A stretch of DNA of 59,499 bases from a virus: IMG/VR virus record IMGVR_UViG_3300050821_005203, positions 1-59,499 of that record. One strand, 5' to 3'. Position numbers and translations under genes: made by a program. Shown in pieces: positions 51,189 through 58,917 of the stretch (position 1 is the first letter of the stretch; each line of letters starts with the position of its first letter). Below the pieces are notes generated by a model. The model saw only the letters and a program-made list of their open reading frames with translations. It did not search any database and was not told where the DNA came from.

Positions 51189-51897
51189 CAGTCGATAAAG
51201 CGGCCGAAGCATAGTCTCCTATGCTTACATAGCCTGGGAATTGTCCGTACTGTATTAAGAACGACCGGCAGAACGCGAGTTTGTCTTCAACTCGCTGGCC
51301 GGCAGCGTGCTTTGAAGACCAGAGTTCAAGATTTTCCGGACGATTGTCGGTTCTGATGCCGTTCCTGTGATGGACCGTCTCTTCGGAAGAGAGTGGACGA
51401 CCAAGCTGGCATTCCATCACATGCCGATGCTCGGCGACTTTCCTATCTCCTACCCAAATCCAGCGATATCCACCGGTGCCAATAAAGCCGGCCCGTCGCG
51501 GCGCCTTCCTGGCGGCGACCTCCCCGGCCTCGCCACTGCTTTTTTCGCGCTGATAGTGCATGCCGCACAGCCCGCGAAATTTGGCAGTTCGGGCGCACCC
51601 GTCCACTGAGCAGTTCTGGCCGTTATAAAATTGGCGGAAGCCCGCCTCGCCCGCATTCCCAGTGGTCCACAGCCTAGCGTAATGCGAATGGCACAGCCCT
51701 TTTGTTAGTCGGCCGCTACGCTCGCAACCACTAACCGAGCATGTGGCTGTTCGATCAACCCTCTTCGCATCTGCGCTGCAGCGGTGACTACAATACTTGG
51801 GCGGAGAACCCAGACGCTTCGCAACGGCATTGTACTGCCCAAGGGAAACTTGGAATTTAGTTCCGCACATTTGGCAAATGCAGTTTCGGATTGTCAT
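51181..51897 (-). CDS. HNH endonuclease with zinc fingers (238 aa)
   Basis: Repeated Cys/His clusters (CICQMCGTKFQVSLGQYNAV, YCSHRC, CSVSGCERSGRLTKGLCHSH, CSVDGCARTAKFRGLCGMHY) lead to the HNH region: VAEHRHVMECQLGRPLSSEE and VHHRNGIRTDNRPENLELWS. Located between scaffold and capsid genes without disrupting them. A free-standing homing endonuclease is likely. Start with GAGAA seven bases upstream; an in-frame ATG at 51927 would overlap the scaffold gene. Confidence 0.8.
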   Translation of the reverse strand: MTIRNCICQMCGTKFQVSLGQYNAVAKRLGSPPKYCSHRCSADAKRVDRTATCSVSGCERSGRLTKGLCHSHYARLWTTGNAGEAGFRQFYNGQNCSVDGCARTAKFRGLCGMHYQREKSSGEAGEVAARKAPRRAGFIGTGGYRWIWVGDRKVAEHRHVMECQLGRPLSSEETVHHRNGIRTDNRPENLELWSSKHAAGQRVEDKLAFCRSFLIQYGQFPGYVSIGDYASAALSTGA

Positions 51898-51917
51898 GGT
51901 GTTCTCGGCTGGTTTGT

Positions 51918-52541
51918 TTATGCCCAAGCCGACATGTTACCATTAGCTCGATCTGTAAAAAATTTTTTTACAGCCTCGCTTTTGAACTTGTTGGGATTCT
52001 CCATCAACAATTTATGGTCTAGCGCCCCTTCGTCCGGATTGAACCAGTTGAGGTCGCGGCCCTCGTAAGCCGACGTGAGGGGCGCGGGCTTGGGGAGGGT
52101 CGAGCGCACGTACTCGGCGGCAATGTCGTAATTGCCGATGTTGTGCTCTTGCATGACGGCCTCGATCTTATCGATGCCCTCATCATCCCAGCCGGCGGCC
52201 TTGAGCTTCCGGCGCGCCTCGGAGATCGTCGATTTCGCCGACCGTTCGCGGTCGCGCTCCTCGCGCTCGGCCTCGCGCTTAGCGTCAGCCTCGGCCTTCT
52301 CCTCTAAACGCTTCTCCATCGCCTCGATCTTTTCGAGCAATGGCTTGGTCGCGGCGTCGGCGGTGTCGATCTCGGGGATCGAGACGTGCGGGAACTTAGC
52401 TTTGACGAGCCGCTGCGCCTGCGGTCGGAGGGCGGGGTCACCGAGGACCTCGGTCCACACCTTCTCGAAATTCTTCGCCTGCGGGAACTCAGCCTTCAGT
52501 CGCTGGTATTCGGCGTACTCGCCGTCCTCGATTAGCGGCAT
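51918..52541 (-). CDS. Capsid scaffolding protein (207 aa)
   Basis: Acidic and strongly helical: residues 70-140 are a charged coiled coil (EKIEAMEKRLEEKAEADAKR, EAEREERDRERSAKSTISEA) followed by QEHNIGNYDIAAEYVRSTLP and a helical C-terminus (FKSEAVKKFFTDRANGN) that may bind the capsid. This composition and its place just upstream of the major capsid gene are typical of scaffolds. Start overlaps the upstream stop (TAATG). Confidence 0.7.
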   Translation of the reverse strand: MPLIEDGEYAEYQRLKAEFPQAKNFEKVWTEVLGDPALRPQAQRLVKAKFPHVSIPEIDTADAATKPLLEKIEAMEKRLEEKAEADAKREAEREERDRERSAKSTISEARRKLKAAGWDDEGIDKIEAVMQEHNIGNYDIAAEYVRSTLPKPAPLTSAYEGRDLNWFNPDEGALDHKLLMENPNKFKSEAVKKFFTDRANGNMSAWA

Positions 52542-53158
52542 TACGCTGTCTTTCGGTTGGTTGGCACGCACACACCTGTTCGACGCCGATGACTCATGAT
52601 TTCGGCCTGCCGCTGCCGCCGCTCAGGCGTCCATGCGGCGCTCAACTTTGCCTTAACTTCCGGCGTCCTGACCTTACCGAGATTTCCTAAATTCGGCTTC
52701 CGGTAACCGCCTCGCGCCCTGCGAGTGGCTATCGCCTTAGCGGTTGCGTCGGTAGACCTTGGTCTACCTATGTGAGCGGCTGACATTTTTGCGCGCGTTT
52801 CTGCGCTGCATGGCCGCCCAATCTTCTTAGCGCGCTGTTCTTCAGTGTATCGGTAACCTATCGTTCCTTCGCCGCCAGCGGTCATGTTGTAACCACGCGG
52901 ACAAACCGTCCTCTCTTGGGCAATCAACTCCTGTTCAAGATCGAACAGATCATCAATCGTTCGGCCAGGAATCAATGATAGAACCGGCTCTACAACGAAG
53001 CCCTCTCTTCCGTGCTTCCGAATGGCCGCGTACAGAGCAGTCTTTACGCCACGATCGCATCGCCACAAATGATGATACCAGCGCTGCTCCAACGACATCG
53101 TCGTCATACCGATGTATCGCTTGCTAGTCTTGGTGTTTATGGCGACGTAGAGGATCAT
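52541..53158 (-). CDS. GIY-YIG endonuclease with NUMOD3 repeats (205 aa)
   Basis: The catalytic module is at the start: ILYVAINTKTSKRYIGMTTM (GIY written V-A-I...Y-I-G), LEQRWYHHLWRC and FVVEPVLS, with the Glu near EQELIAQERT. NUMOD3 DNA-binding repeats follow (EEQRAKKIGRPCSAETRAKM, SAAHIGRPRS, PEVKAKLSAAWTPERRQRQA). A mobile homing endonuclease inserted between virion genes, overlapping both neighbours by one to four bases. Confidence 0.85.
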   Translation of the reverse strand: MILYVAINTKTSKRYIGMTTMSLEQRWYHHLWRCDRGVKTALYAAIRKHGREGFVVEPVLSLIPGRTIDDLFDLEQELIAQERTVCPRGYNMTAGGEGTIGYRYTEEQRAKKIGRPCSAETRAKMSAAHIGRPRSTDATAKAIATRRARGGYRKPNLGNLGKVRTPEVKAKLSAAWTPERRQRQAEIMSHRRRTGVCVPTNRKTA

Positions 53159-53316
53159 TTGCTCTTGATGTGCTGGATAACTAGGTCATTTTTTCCGAGG
53201 CGCGGCAGATGCGACTTCCGAGCGCCTATGTCCTGCTTGTCGAACTCCTGCGTGATGATGCGCGGGTCCGACTTAGGAATTGACTTGCTGGGATCGTGGA
53301 AGACGTCAACTGACAT
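53155..53316 (-). CDS. Small virion-operon protein (53 aa)
   Basis: MSVDVFHDPSKSIPKSDPRI, ITQEFDKQDIGARKSHLPRL. Short, charged and without cysteine or membrane segments. Short proteins with a 'DPRI' stretch occur near scaffolds in some podoviruses. Start follows the upstream stop by four bases with AGGA nearby. Confidence 0.5.
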   Translation of the reverse strand: MSVDVFHDPSKSIPKSDPRIITQEFDKQDIGARKSHLPRLGKNDLVIQHIKSK

Positions 53317-53320
53317 CAGA

Positions 53321-53773
53321 TCATCCTGCGCCTGGGAGCGGGGGGCTTGCGGGGGGCGTGCCGGATGCGCCGCTTTGCGCACCGCCACCCTTGAGGGCTT
53401 GCAGCGCCTGCAGAAGCGGCGGCGGCTGCTGTCGCTTCTCCATCATGAATTTTTCCATTTCGGTGTTTTGCGCACCGGGCGAGGTCTGCCCCGGCGCAAC
53501 GTGCTTCCCCAACGATTGCATCGACTTCAGCACGGCCTGGCCCAGCTCCGTCCCGGCACCGCCAGGACCGAGCTGCACCAAGACGTGAGAGAGCATGTCC
53601 ACCACATTCCGCACGGCAGCCATAGCTGTAGCCTGCGAGCCACGGTTCGGAGTCGGCATGGTCAACGGGGAGGCACCGAAAGGCGGCTGACCCGGTGACG
53701 TAGTGCCGGCTCCGGCAGCTTGCGGGGCCGCTCCTGGGGGAGCGCCTGGAGCCGTATCGGGAGGTGGCGGCAT
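53321..53773 (-). CDS. Proline/alanine-rich virion-operon protein (150 aa)
   Basis: Low-complexity ends (MPPPPDTAPGAPPGAAPQAA and ASPPLPGAG) surround a helical core (AVRNVVDMLSHVLVQLGPGG, AVLKSMQSLGKHVAPGQ, MEKFMMEKRQQPPPLLQALQ). Similar proteins lie upstream of scaffolds in podoviruses. Function unknown. Start seven bases after the stop of an 11-codon Arg-rich ORF. Confidence 0.55.
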   Translation of the reverse strand: MPPPPDTAPGAPPGAAPQAAGAGTTSPGQPPFGASPLTMPTPNRGSQATAMAAVRNVVDMLSHVLVQLGPGGAGTELGQAVLKSMQSLGKHVAPGQTSPGAQNTEMEKFMMEKRQQPPPLLQALQALKGGGAQSGASGTPPASPPLPGAG

Positions 53774-53780
53774 TCACTCT

Positions 53781-53816
53781 TTACCGGCGACCCCGGCGAT
53801 GCCGACGCTTGCGCAT
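53781..53816 (-). CDS. 11-residue arginine-rich peptide
   Basis: The ORF MRKRRHRRGRR is preceded by a perfect GGAGG five bases before its ATG, a better ribosome-binding site than any neighbour has. It ends seven bases before the next gene. Nine of eleven residues are basic. It could be a leader peptide controlling translation or read-through into the structural operon, or a real nucleic-acid-binding micropeptide. Confidence 0.4.
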   Translation of the reverse strand: MRKRRHRRGRR

Positions 53817-53930
53817 CACAGCCTCCGTTAAGGTTGCACACCGATCCGTCCTGCCGAGGGTGCCTCGTTCCCGCCACCCGGTAAGAACCGGTGGAAGACC
53901 ACGGAGGAAAGATCAGCTTGCGGTGTGGGC

Positions 53931-53960
53931 TTGCTGTGATTGCGCGGATACGGTTTTAAT
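53931..53960 (+). promoter_or_regulatory. Putative promoter for the antisense small-gene cluster
   Basis: TTGCTG (53931-53936), 18 bases, TTTAAT (53955-53960; five of six -10 matches). Forty bases before the first plus-strand gene at 54000. Between the promoter and 53816 there is no supported gene; a weak hairpin lies near 53873-53893. Confidence 0.45.
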
Positions 53961-53999
53961 GTTACATGCGGTTATGCAGGTAATTACCGGGTTGCGGGC

Positions 54000-54260
54000 A
54001 TGAGCGAGATGGTGGAGCGGATTGCGCGAGCGATGCACGCCGCCGACCGTGTCAAGTCTTACGCTAATTTCGACGACGAAAGTGACGGCAACCAATGGGC
54101 TTACCGAAACATGGCGAAAGCCGCGCTAACGACGCTGCGCGAGCCGACCGAAGCGATGCTGAATGCTCTTACGGCTCCGACAGGAATTGACAATCGGGAA
54201 TGGCGTGAGCACGCAAGAAACGACTGGCATATCATGCACGACGCGGCCCTAAAGGAATGA
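54000..54260 (+). CDS. Hypothetical small protein (86 aa)
   Basis: MSEMVERIARAMHAADRVKS opens with an I-A-R-A helix common in small phage proteins. The rest includes WAYRNMAKAALTTLREPTEA, MLNALTAPTG and REWREHARNDWHIMHDAALK. The 'REPTEAML.A' pattern is widespread in phage proteins of unknown function. First gene of the antisense cluster. Confidence 0.55.
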   Translation: MSEMVERIARAMHAADRVKSYANFDDESDGNQWAYRNMAKAALTTLREPTEAMLNALTAPTGIDNREWREHARNDWHIMHDAALKE

Positions 54261-54436
54261 GCGAGCGGCAGTGGCTCAACGAGATCGAGGTTGCACACGT
54301 GCTCGGGGTGACCCGCGAGACCTTGTGGCGCTGGCGGCGTCGTAAGATGCCGCCACCCTATTACCGATTGCACGGGCGGATCTGGTATCGTCCGGCAGAT
54401 GTCGCGGCGTTTATCGAGGCGGGGAGGAATGCGTGA
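54257..54436 (+). CDS. Excisionase/MerR-like helix-turn-helix protein (59 aa)
   Basis: MSERQWLNEIEVAHVLGVTR, ETLWRWRRRKMPPPYYRLHG and RIWYRPADVAAFIEAGRNA make a complete winged-helix of the AlpA/Xis/HTH_17 type: 'L...E.A..LGV...TL.RWR..G..P.....G..+Y....V..'. Such proteins control excision or transcription. No integrase is seen in the window, so transcriptional control of this cluster is more likely. ATGA overlap at the start, GTGA at the end. Confidence 0.7.
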   Translation: MSERQWLNEIEVAHVLGVTRETLWRWRRRKMPPPYYRLHGRIWYRPADVAAFIEAGRNA

Positions 54437-54675
54437 TCCGCTCCGAGAACATCGTCGCGCTGCGCATTGCCTTCCCCCAAGTCGAGCAAGGCGCGTCCGA
54501 TGCTCGTGCCGGGGTGTGGCGGGAGGTTGCGGGTGATTACGAGAGCATGGCTTACGAGATCGGCCGGATGCTGGCCCTGGAACCGCCCGTGCCCACAGGT
54601 GGCCCATACAGCCTCGGGTTGGTTCAGGTGTCGCCCTATATCGAGCGGGCGATCAAGCAACTGGTGATGTGCTGA
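54433..54675 (+). CDS. Hypothetical protein (80 aa)
   Basis: A GTG start overlaps the HTH stop. The product (MIRSENIVALRIAFPQVEQG, VWREVAGDYESMAYEIGRML, VSPYIERAIKQLVMC) is helical with one possible metal-free fold. No family recognised; position suggests co-regulation with the HTH gene. Confidence 0.5.
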   Translation: MIRSENIVALRIAFPQVEQGASDARAGVWREVAGDYESMAYEIGRMLALEPPVPTGGPYSLGLVQVSPYIERAIKQLVMC

Positions 54676-54851
54676 TGCTAACGGAGATGCTTGATACCGT
54701 CTATCGTATGAGTCGCCCTAACGAACGGATAGTCGCGATAGTCGAGGTGAGAGACGGCGCTATCCTGATCACTGATCAGGCTGTTTATGAAATCGATCCG
54801 ATCCCTGGTATGAAGTTTACGGTGCGACAACTTTCCCAGATTTACATCTGA
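54675..54851 (+). CDS. Hypothetical protein (58 aa)
   Basis: MLTEMLDTVYRMSRPNERIV, then IVEVRDGAILITDQAVYEID. A short helix followed by strands. TGATG couples it to its neighbours on both sides; an ATG two codons upstream is the alternative start. Function unknown. Confidence 0.45.
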   Translation: MLTEMLDTVYRMSRPNERIVAIVEVRDGAILITDQAVYEIDPIPGMKFTVRQLSQIYI

Positions 54852-55051
54852 TGCAGATGGCTGACGGCAAAACTCCGGCAATGAACCCGGCGAACGGAAC
54901 GGCGGTGTGGCTGATTGCGTCACGCTACGGTGGAGACATCGGCTCCAGTTTCGCCGTTTCCGGCGACGACACAAGCGGATATTTCCAGCGGATTGATCAC
55001 CCAGATCGTCCCTACGATTGGCTGACGATAATGCCATTGATGGTGTGCTGA
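54851..55051 (+). CDS. Hypothetical protein (66 aa)
   Basis: MQMADGKTPAMNPANGTAVW, LIASRYGGDIGSSFAVSGDD, ending P-L-M-V-C. The ATG overlaps the upstream stop (TGATG). Beta-like segments without recognised domain. Confidence 0.45.
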   Translation: MQMADGKTPAMNPANGTAVWLIASRYGGDIGSSFAVSGDDTSGYFQRIDHPDRPYDWLTIMPLMVC

Positions 55052-55200
55052 TGCCCCTTGACAGAAAAGAAATCCCGCACAGCAAGAATCCCTGGTGGAA
55101 CCCGCCGCAGCGCAACTATAGCGATGAAGAGATCGAGGCCCTGCGCCGCAAGATGGAAGAGGCTATGAGAGAACTGCTTAAACAGGACCCCGAATACTGA
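55051..55200 (+). CDS. Hypothetical protein (49 aa)
   Basis: MPLDRKEIPHSKNPWWNPPQ is followed by a charged helix (DEEIEALRRKMEEAMRELLK). TGATG overlaps at both ends. It could be a small coiled-coil partner protein; no family. Confidence 0.5.
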   Translation: MPLDRKEIPHSKNPWWNPPQRNYSDEEIEALRRKMEEAMRELLKQDPEY

Positions 55201-55436
55201 TGACCGCCTACACACCAGAAGTCTGCTTCGTCATTTGGCTGAACCCGGAACGCGATAAACCTCCCGCTGACACAGAGGTTCTCGTCATCTGGGGCGGCAA
55301 GGTTACGATTGCAGTATGGGTGAGCGAGTTCAAAAACTGGCAGGAGTCTCCCGATGGGGACTTCGCCTGCTCGCCGAACGAAGTCTCCCGATGGTGCCCA
55401 AGGGACAGCATCATGCCGCACTCGCTATGCAGCTGA
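55200..55436 (+). CDS. DUF551-like small protein (78 aa)
   Basis: VCFVIWLNPERDKPPADTEV, LVIWGGKVTIAVWVSEFKNW and EVSRWCP follow the DUF551 layout (W-x-P...PP.DxxVLV.W..G....A......W...........WMP), a family of small phage-associated proteins of unknown function. TGATG start. Confidence 0.55.
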   Translation: MTAYTPEVCFVIWLNPERDKPPADTEVLVIWGGKVTIAVWVSEFKNWQESPDGDFACSPNEVSRWCPRDSIMPHSLCS

Positions 55437-55651
55437 CCCGCGTCCAGTCCTCCCATGTTTGGGAGGTCGGCTACGATCCCGAGACGCAAGTCCTAGCCGT
55501 CCGCTACCACGCCTCCGTCAAGCACCCGGCGGGTCGGGTGGTGGAGTATCACGGGGTTGACGAGAAGACCGCCGCTAGCGTGATCGAGGCACCCTCGGTC
55601 GGCTCGGCGCTCCATAATTTCGTGCGAGGTGTGTTCGAGGAGCGGGGATGA
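55427..55651 (+). CDS. KTSC-domain protein (74 aa)
   Basis: MQLTRVQSSHVWEVGYDPET, VLAVRYHASVKHPAGRVVEY, then 'ASVIEAPSVGSALHNFVRGV' match KTSC: V.S..I..VGYD.....L.V.F......Y.Y..V.......L..A.S.G...N..I. KTSC occurs in many phages, often fused to or near lysyl-tRNA-synthetase-like or single-strand proteins; its function is unknown. Confidence 0.7.
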   Translation: MQLTRVQSSHVWEVGYDPETQVLAVRYHASVKHPAGRVVEYHGVDEKTAASVIEAPSVGSALHNFVRGVFEERG

Positions 55652-55923
55652 CCGCCTACGGACGCCCCTTACGCCGCCGCAACACCGACCTCACTCCGTC
55701 GGAGTGGTGGCGGTATCTGGCGGCACGGCGAGCGACGCCCCGCCTAATTACGCCGCGCCTTATCATCGGAGAGATGGACATAGATCCCCGGATTACACCG
55801 GAGATGTTAGAGCGCCTCAGTGCTTCCCGTGATGGCCCGTCAGCACCTTTATCCGCTCCTCCGGCGGAAGCGACGCCAGTTGCTGCATCTTCGCCTTCTC
55901 CCGCTTCTGAAGAGCCTCTTTGA
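55648..55923 (+). CDS. Hypothetical protein overlapping the portal gene antisense (91 aa)
   Basis: MTAYGRPLRRRNTDLTPSEW, WRYLAARRATPRLITPRLII, then an acidic and proline/alanine-rich tail. The last 107 bases are antisense to the portal gene's 3' end. The N-terminal 60 residues look coding; the low-complexity tail may be fixed by the portal sequence on the other strand. Confidence 0.5.
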   Translation: MTAYGRPLRRRNTDLTPSEWWRYLAARRATPRLITPRLIIGEMDIDPRITPEMLERLSASRDGPSAPLSAPPAEATPVAASSPSPASEEPL

Positions 55924-57502
55924 GCATATCCCTATTAGGCAGGGGCAACAGGTCGATCAATTCCTCCGGCCCGATCGCCCCGGCCTTGAACGCGAACGCG
56001 GCGGTGTTGGCGTGATCCTGCTCGTACACCGGGCTCGCCGAATGCCCGTCGACCAAAACTCTCGTATCCTCGGGGAGCTGGGCTAGATAGAAATCGGTTT
56101 CATGTGAAGGGTCGTCGGATTTGACCCAGTGTGCTCGTCCGTCTTTCTCGGCGGTCAGCCACAACACCTTCTCGGCGGTCTCGGTCAATTGCCGCTCGAT
56201 GCGGATCGCCCGATCCCTCAATCTCGGGGACGCCTGTCTCACCAGACCCTGGAAGTGCGTACCGGCTCTGACACCCGGCTCGCCCTTGCCTGAAAGAGCG
56301 TTGTCGAACCCGGCGATCTGATCGAACATCCCCATGATCTCGTTGAGTTCGTTGAACGCGTTGTCGGGCATCGGCGGCGTCAGATCTTCGACCTTCGCGC
56401 CCGGCATCGCCTCGGCGATCCACCCGTCATTCTTCAATTGATCGTACTTCTCGTCGTTCATCCCCGAGAAGCCGACGAACGCACGGATGCGATCATACTG
56501 CAGCGACATGATCCGCTTGATGTCCTCCAATCGGTCGGAGAGGAGGTTCTGTAGTTTGATCAGGTCCGCGAGTTCGCTTCGGCCCCAGAAGTACCCGGCC
56601 TGGGGATTGGCACACACTTTTATGTAGGGGAGTTCGTGCGGAATGAAGAGGTTTTGACGGAGTCCCCGAGGAGCCAGGATGATGTCGGGCTCGGCCATCT
56701 GAATGGTCGTGTAGTCCGATGTCTCGTCGTTAACCACGTAGAGTTCGTGTACGGTGATGAGCCCCGCCGCGACATCCGGGGCGAGCATCGCGCCCGAGGA
56801 CATCGGCGCAAGCTGCACGAATCCCCCGGCTCCCGTCGTCGGTTCGGTCGGCGTTCCGATAACCGGCGCAGTGCCGGCGAGCATCAGTTGATGGATGTAC
56901 GAATCACCCTCTTCGGTCGCCGACCTTCTCCGGGCGTGCGCGCGGGCTCGCTTGAAGATCTCCTTCGCGTCCGATCGATGAGAGACCCGCCGCCAGAACT
57001 CCTGCTCGGTAACGTAGGCGGTTTCAAGAACCGCCTCTTGCTGGTCTAGCTCGACCTCGTCTTCGCGGTAGACGCCCATCGACCAGGGCATCCGCATCTT
57101 TAGAATTGGTCCAGAATGGGTCCATATTACCTTGAGAAAACAAGACCCATGGGGAAGAGCCTCGAACACCGCGTTGCCGAAGGTGATGTCGAAATCCCGC
57201 CGCATGAACTCGCGGGTGAGGAACCGGCTGACGACAGACGCCCTTTTGCCCCACTCCGGACCGTAATCGTTCTCGTATTCTATGAAGAACCGAAGGTCGG
57301 CGGGAGCGAAGAGAACCGAGGCGAGCTTGTCAACGTGGACGATAAGTTTGTTGAATATAGATTGGTTGCCGATACCACTTCCTGTAAAAAGCCACGTTTT
57401 TTGTGTTCGTGCAAGAGCTTGTCTAGCAGGAGCCGAAACCCTGCACATGTCAATTATATCTTTAGTCCACTGACCAAGCCTATGCGACGGAGGCAATATC
57501 AT
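55817..57502 (-). CDS. Portal protein (561 aa)
   Basis: The dodecameric ring at one capsid vertex through which DNA enters and leaves. Typical portal segments: IFNKLIVHVDKLASVLFAPA, VYREDEVELDQQEAVLETAY, RSELADLIKLQNLLSDRLED (the clip/stem helix), IMGMFDQIAGFDNALSGKGE and SPRLRDRAIRIERQLTETAE. Length is in range for podoviral portals. The ATG overlaps the stop of an HNH gene (ATGA). Its 3' end overlaps a plus-strand gene. Confidence 0.8.
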   Translation of the reverse strand: MILPPSHRLGQWTKDIIDMCRVSAPARQALARTQKTWLFTGSGIGNQSIFNKLIVHVDKLASVLFAPADLRFFIEYENDYGPEWGKRASVVSRFLTREFMRRDFDITFGNAVFEALPHGSCFLKVIWTHSGPILKMRMPWSMGVYREDEVELDQQEAVLETAYVTEQEFWRRVSHRSDAKEIFKRARAHARRRSATEEGDSYIHQLMLAGTAPVIGTPTEPTTGAGGFVQLAPMSSGAMLAPDVAAGLITVHELYVVNDETSDYTTIQMAEPDIILAPRGLRQNLFIPHELPYIKVCANPQAGYFWGRSELADLIKLQNLLSDRLEDIKRIMSLQYDRIRAFVGFSGMNDEKYDQLKNDGWIAEAMPGAKVEDLTPPMPDNAFNELNEIMGMFDQIAGFDNALSGKGEPGVRAGTHFQGLVRQASPRLRDRAIRIERQLTETAEKVLWLTAEKDGRAHWVKSDDPSHETDFYLAQLPEDTRVLVDGHSASPVYEQDHANTAAFAFKAGAIGPEELIDLLPLPNRDMLKEALQKREKAKMQQLASLPPEERIKVLTGHHGKH

Positions 57503-57960
57503 AAACGGCTGGCCTTTTCTCTTTGATGCTGCCTTGCTGCGGCTGCTCTACATTGCTCCTTATGGCAAATAAGGCATCTACGATGACCGCGCCGTAAGAA
57601 CGACGGGTGAAGATTGGGGTGGGCAAGCGGATGACCTTGTGGACAATGCGTCTTGGCGGCGGCAATCGCAACAAGACCGGCCCCACGCAACATGTTTTCG
57701 AGGTGCGTGACTGGCTCCAGGTGATTTGGGTTTACGCACCGCCGCACGCGGCACAGATGGTCTAATTCCAAGCCAGACGGGATCGGGCCAACCGCCGTCT
57801 CATAGACAAGACGATGCGCAAGATACGGGACGCGCTTTATCGTGATCTGCCCATATCCGTTGGGCGCGATTCCCCTTAGCCAAATCCAGCACTCGCCGCA
57901 CTCGGAGGGAATCGTGATGCGGGACCACAAAAAACGAGGAAGGCGCTTCAGCGCCTCCAT
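57499..57960 (-). CDS. HNH endonuclease (153 aa), possible CTG start at 57990
   Basis: CWIWLRGIAPNGYGQITIKR, 'YLAHRLVYETAVGPIPSGLE' and 'LDHLCRVRRCVNPNHLEPVT' make the HNH_3-type catalytic module (W...G.G.......HR..Y......P.....DH.C....C.NP.HL..VT), followed by a Cys/His cluster (HCPQGHPLAH, RRCLICHKEQC). A free-standing homing nuclease lying between the portal and upstream small genes. ATG 57960 has no Shine-Dalgarno; the frame continues to CTG 57990 under a GAGCATAG element. Confidence 0.8.
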   Translation of the reverse strand: MEALKRLPRFLWSRITIPSECGECWIWLRGIAPNGYGQITIKRVPYLAHRLVYETAVGPIPSGLELDHLCRVRRCVNPNHLEPVTHLENMLRGAGLVAIAAAKTHCPQGHPLAHPNLHPSFLRRGHRRCLICHKEQCRAAAARQHQREKASRL

Positions 57961-57986
57961 CGGGTCAATGATTTGTCGGCCCAGGA

Positions 57987-58196
57987 TCAGCGAGTGCTAT
58001 GCTCTCGATCTTCCCGAGGCCACACAACGCGACCATTACGAGTCCAAATCCTTTGTGGCTGCGGCGGGCCGCATCGATGAACAGTTGCCGTCGGCCCGAA
58101 CAACCAGCGCAAAGGGTCGTCGATAAGACGCCCGATGATTCCAATCCACTCGCCGCAGCGTTGGCAGCACCATGAAGGATATGTGCGATCTGTCAT
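57987..58196 (-). CDS. Small zinc-knuckle protein in a repeat-flanked cassette (69 aa)
   Basis: MTDRTYPSWCCQRCGEWIGI has C-x2-C early and T-V-H-R-C-G later, a possible zinc site. The last residues E-D-R-E-H-S-T-R duplicate those of the upstream protein (E-D-R-E-H-S-G-R), because each end lies in a copy of the same 18-bp repeat. Function unknown. Confidence 0.5.
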   Translation of the reverse strand: MTDRTYPSWCCQRCGEWIGIIGRLIDDPLRWLFGPTATVHRCGPPQPQRIWTRNGRVVWPREDREHSTR

Positions 58197-58219
58197 CGCC
58201 CGCTATGCTCTCGATCTTC
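57996..58219 (-). repeat. 18-bp direct repeat at two consecutive gene ends
   Basis: GCTATGCTCTCGATCTTC (plus strand) is exact at 57996-58013 and 58202-58219. On the minus strand each copy encodes E-D-R-E-H-S at a gene's end and places GAGCATAG 6 bases before the next start (ATG 58196; CTG 57990). Sixteen bases also occur at 32709-32724 and eleven at 25435-25445. Confidence 0.8.
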
Positions 58220-58375
58220 GAGCATCTCGGCCAAGCGGACGATCGTTTTCAGCCACAGCACGGCATTCTCTGGGTCGGCCAGCACAAAATATCCAGGAGC
58301 CACGCCGTCTTTGCACTCAGCCAATCTATGCCGGGCCAAAGCGATTACATCTTTCTCTCGTTCAGTAAGGGTCAT
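58193..58375 (-). CDS. Hypothetical helical protein (60 aa)
   Basis: MTLTEREKDVIALARHRLAE, 'APGYFVLADPENAVLWLKTI', then VRLAEMLEDREHSGR. All-helical; overlaps both neighbours by four bases. Its 3' end contains the first copy of the GAAGATCGAGAGCATAGC repeat. No family. Confidence 0.5.
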   Translation of the reverse strand: MTLTEREKDVIALARHRLAECKDGVAPGYFVLADPENAVLWLKTIVRLAEMLEDREHSGR

Positions 58376-58917
58376 CGCCCGCTCACATAAGGCTTGGCGC
58401 TAGGATTTGCCACGATCTGCGCGACCCGCTGTTGATGGTCGCCTTGCGCCCCGGCGAGCGCGATATGACCGGGGCCGGTGAAGGCTTGGCCTGGGACTCC
58501 ACTCGGTATGGGGGGCGCAACGCGCGCACCCGGTGTCGAAAAGCCTCCACCCCATCCGAAGTTCGCCCCGACACCGGCCTTAGCCTCGCGCTGGAATCTG
58601 GTAACGGTGTTGTCCGGGGCCTTGGCGGCGACATCGCCCTCTCGGAGCCGATCGTTCAGATCGGTGATTTTGAGATGCGGCGCGTTCAGCGCTTCGGCAC
58701 GCGCCGCCGACGTAGTCTCTAATTCCCGGTACATCCCGTCGGTTGCCCGAGCGATGTTCGACCCGCCGATCGCGTGCGTACCCGGCACCGGCTCCGCCTC
58801 GCCGAAATCCGTTCCGCAGTACCCGCAAAATCGTGGCGGACCTTCCTCGGCGGTCTGCAACAGCTCGATCCGCCTGGAGCACTCGGGGCATTCATACGTC
58901 CGGACTAGAAAACTCAC
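58372..58917 (-). CDS. Zinc-ribbon virion-operon protein (181 aa)
   Basis: YECPECSRRIELLQTAEEGP and RFCGYCGTDF form a C-x2-C...C-x2-C ribbon of the FmdB/phage type at the N-terminus. The remainder is helical then glycine/proline-rich (GVGANFGWGGGFSTPGARVA). Often found between terminase and portal genes in such phages; function unknown. Confidence 0.55.
   Translation of the reverse strand: MSFLVRTYECPECSRRIELLQTAEEGPPRFCGYCGTDFGEAEPVPGTHAIGGSNIARATDGMYRELETTSAARAEALNAPHLKITDLNDRLREGDVAAKAPDNTVTRFQREAKAGVGANFGWGGGFSTPGARVAPPIPSGVPGQAFTGPGHIALAGAQGDHQQRVAQIVANPSAKPYVSGR

Noticed and set aside
53764-54003. Plus-strand 79-codon ORF whose stop overlaps the gene at 54000
   Set aside because: Its first two thirds are antisense to the Arg-rich ORF region and very basic, and it spans the likely promoter; only the last 26 codons could be real and they lack a usable start signal.
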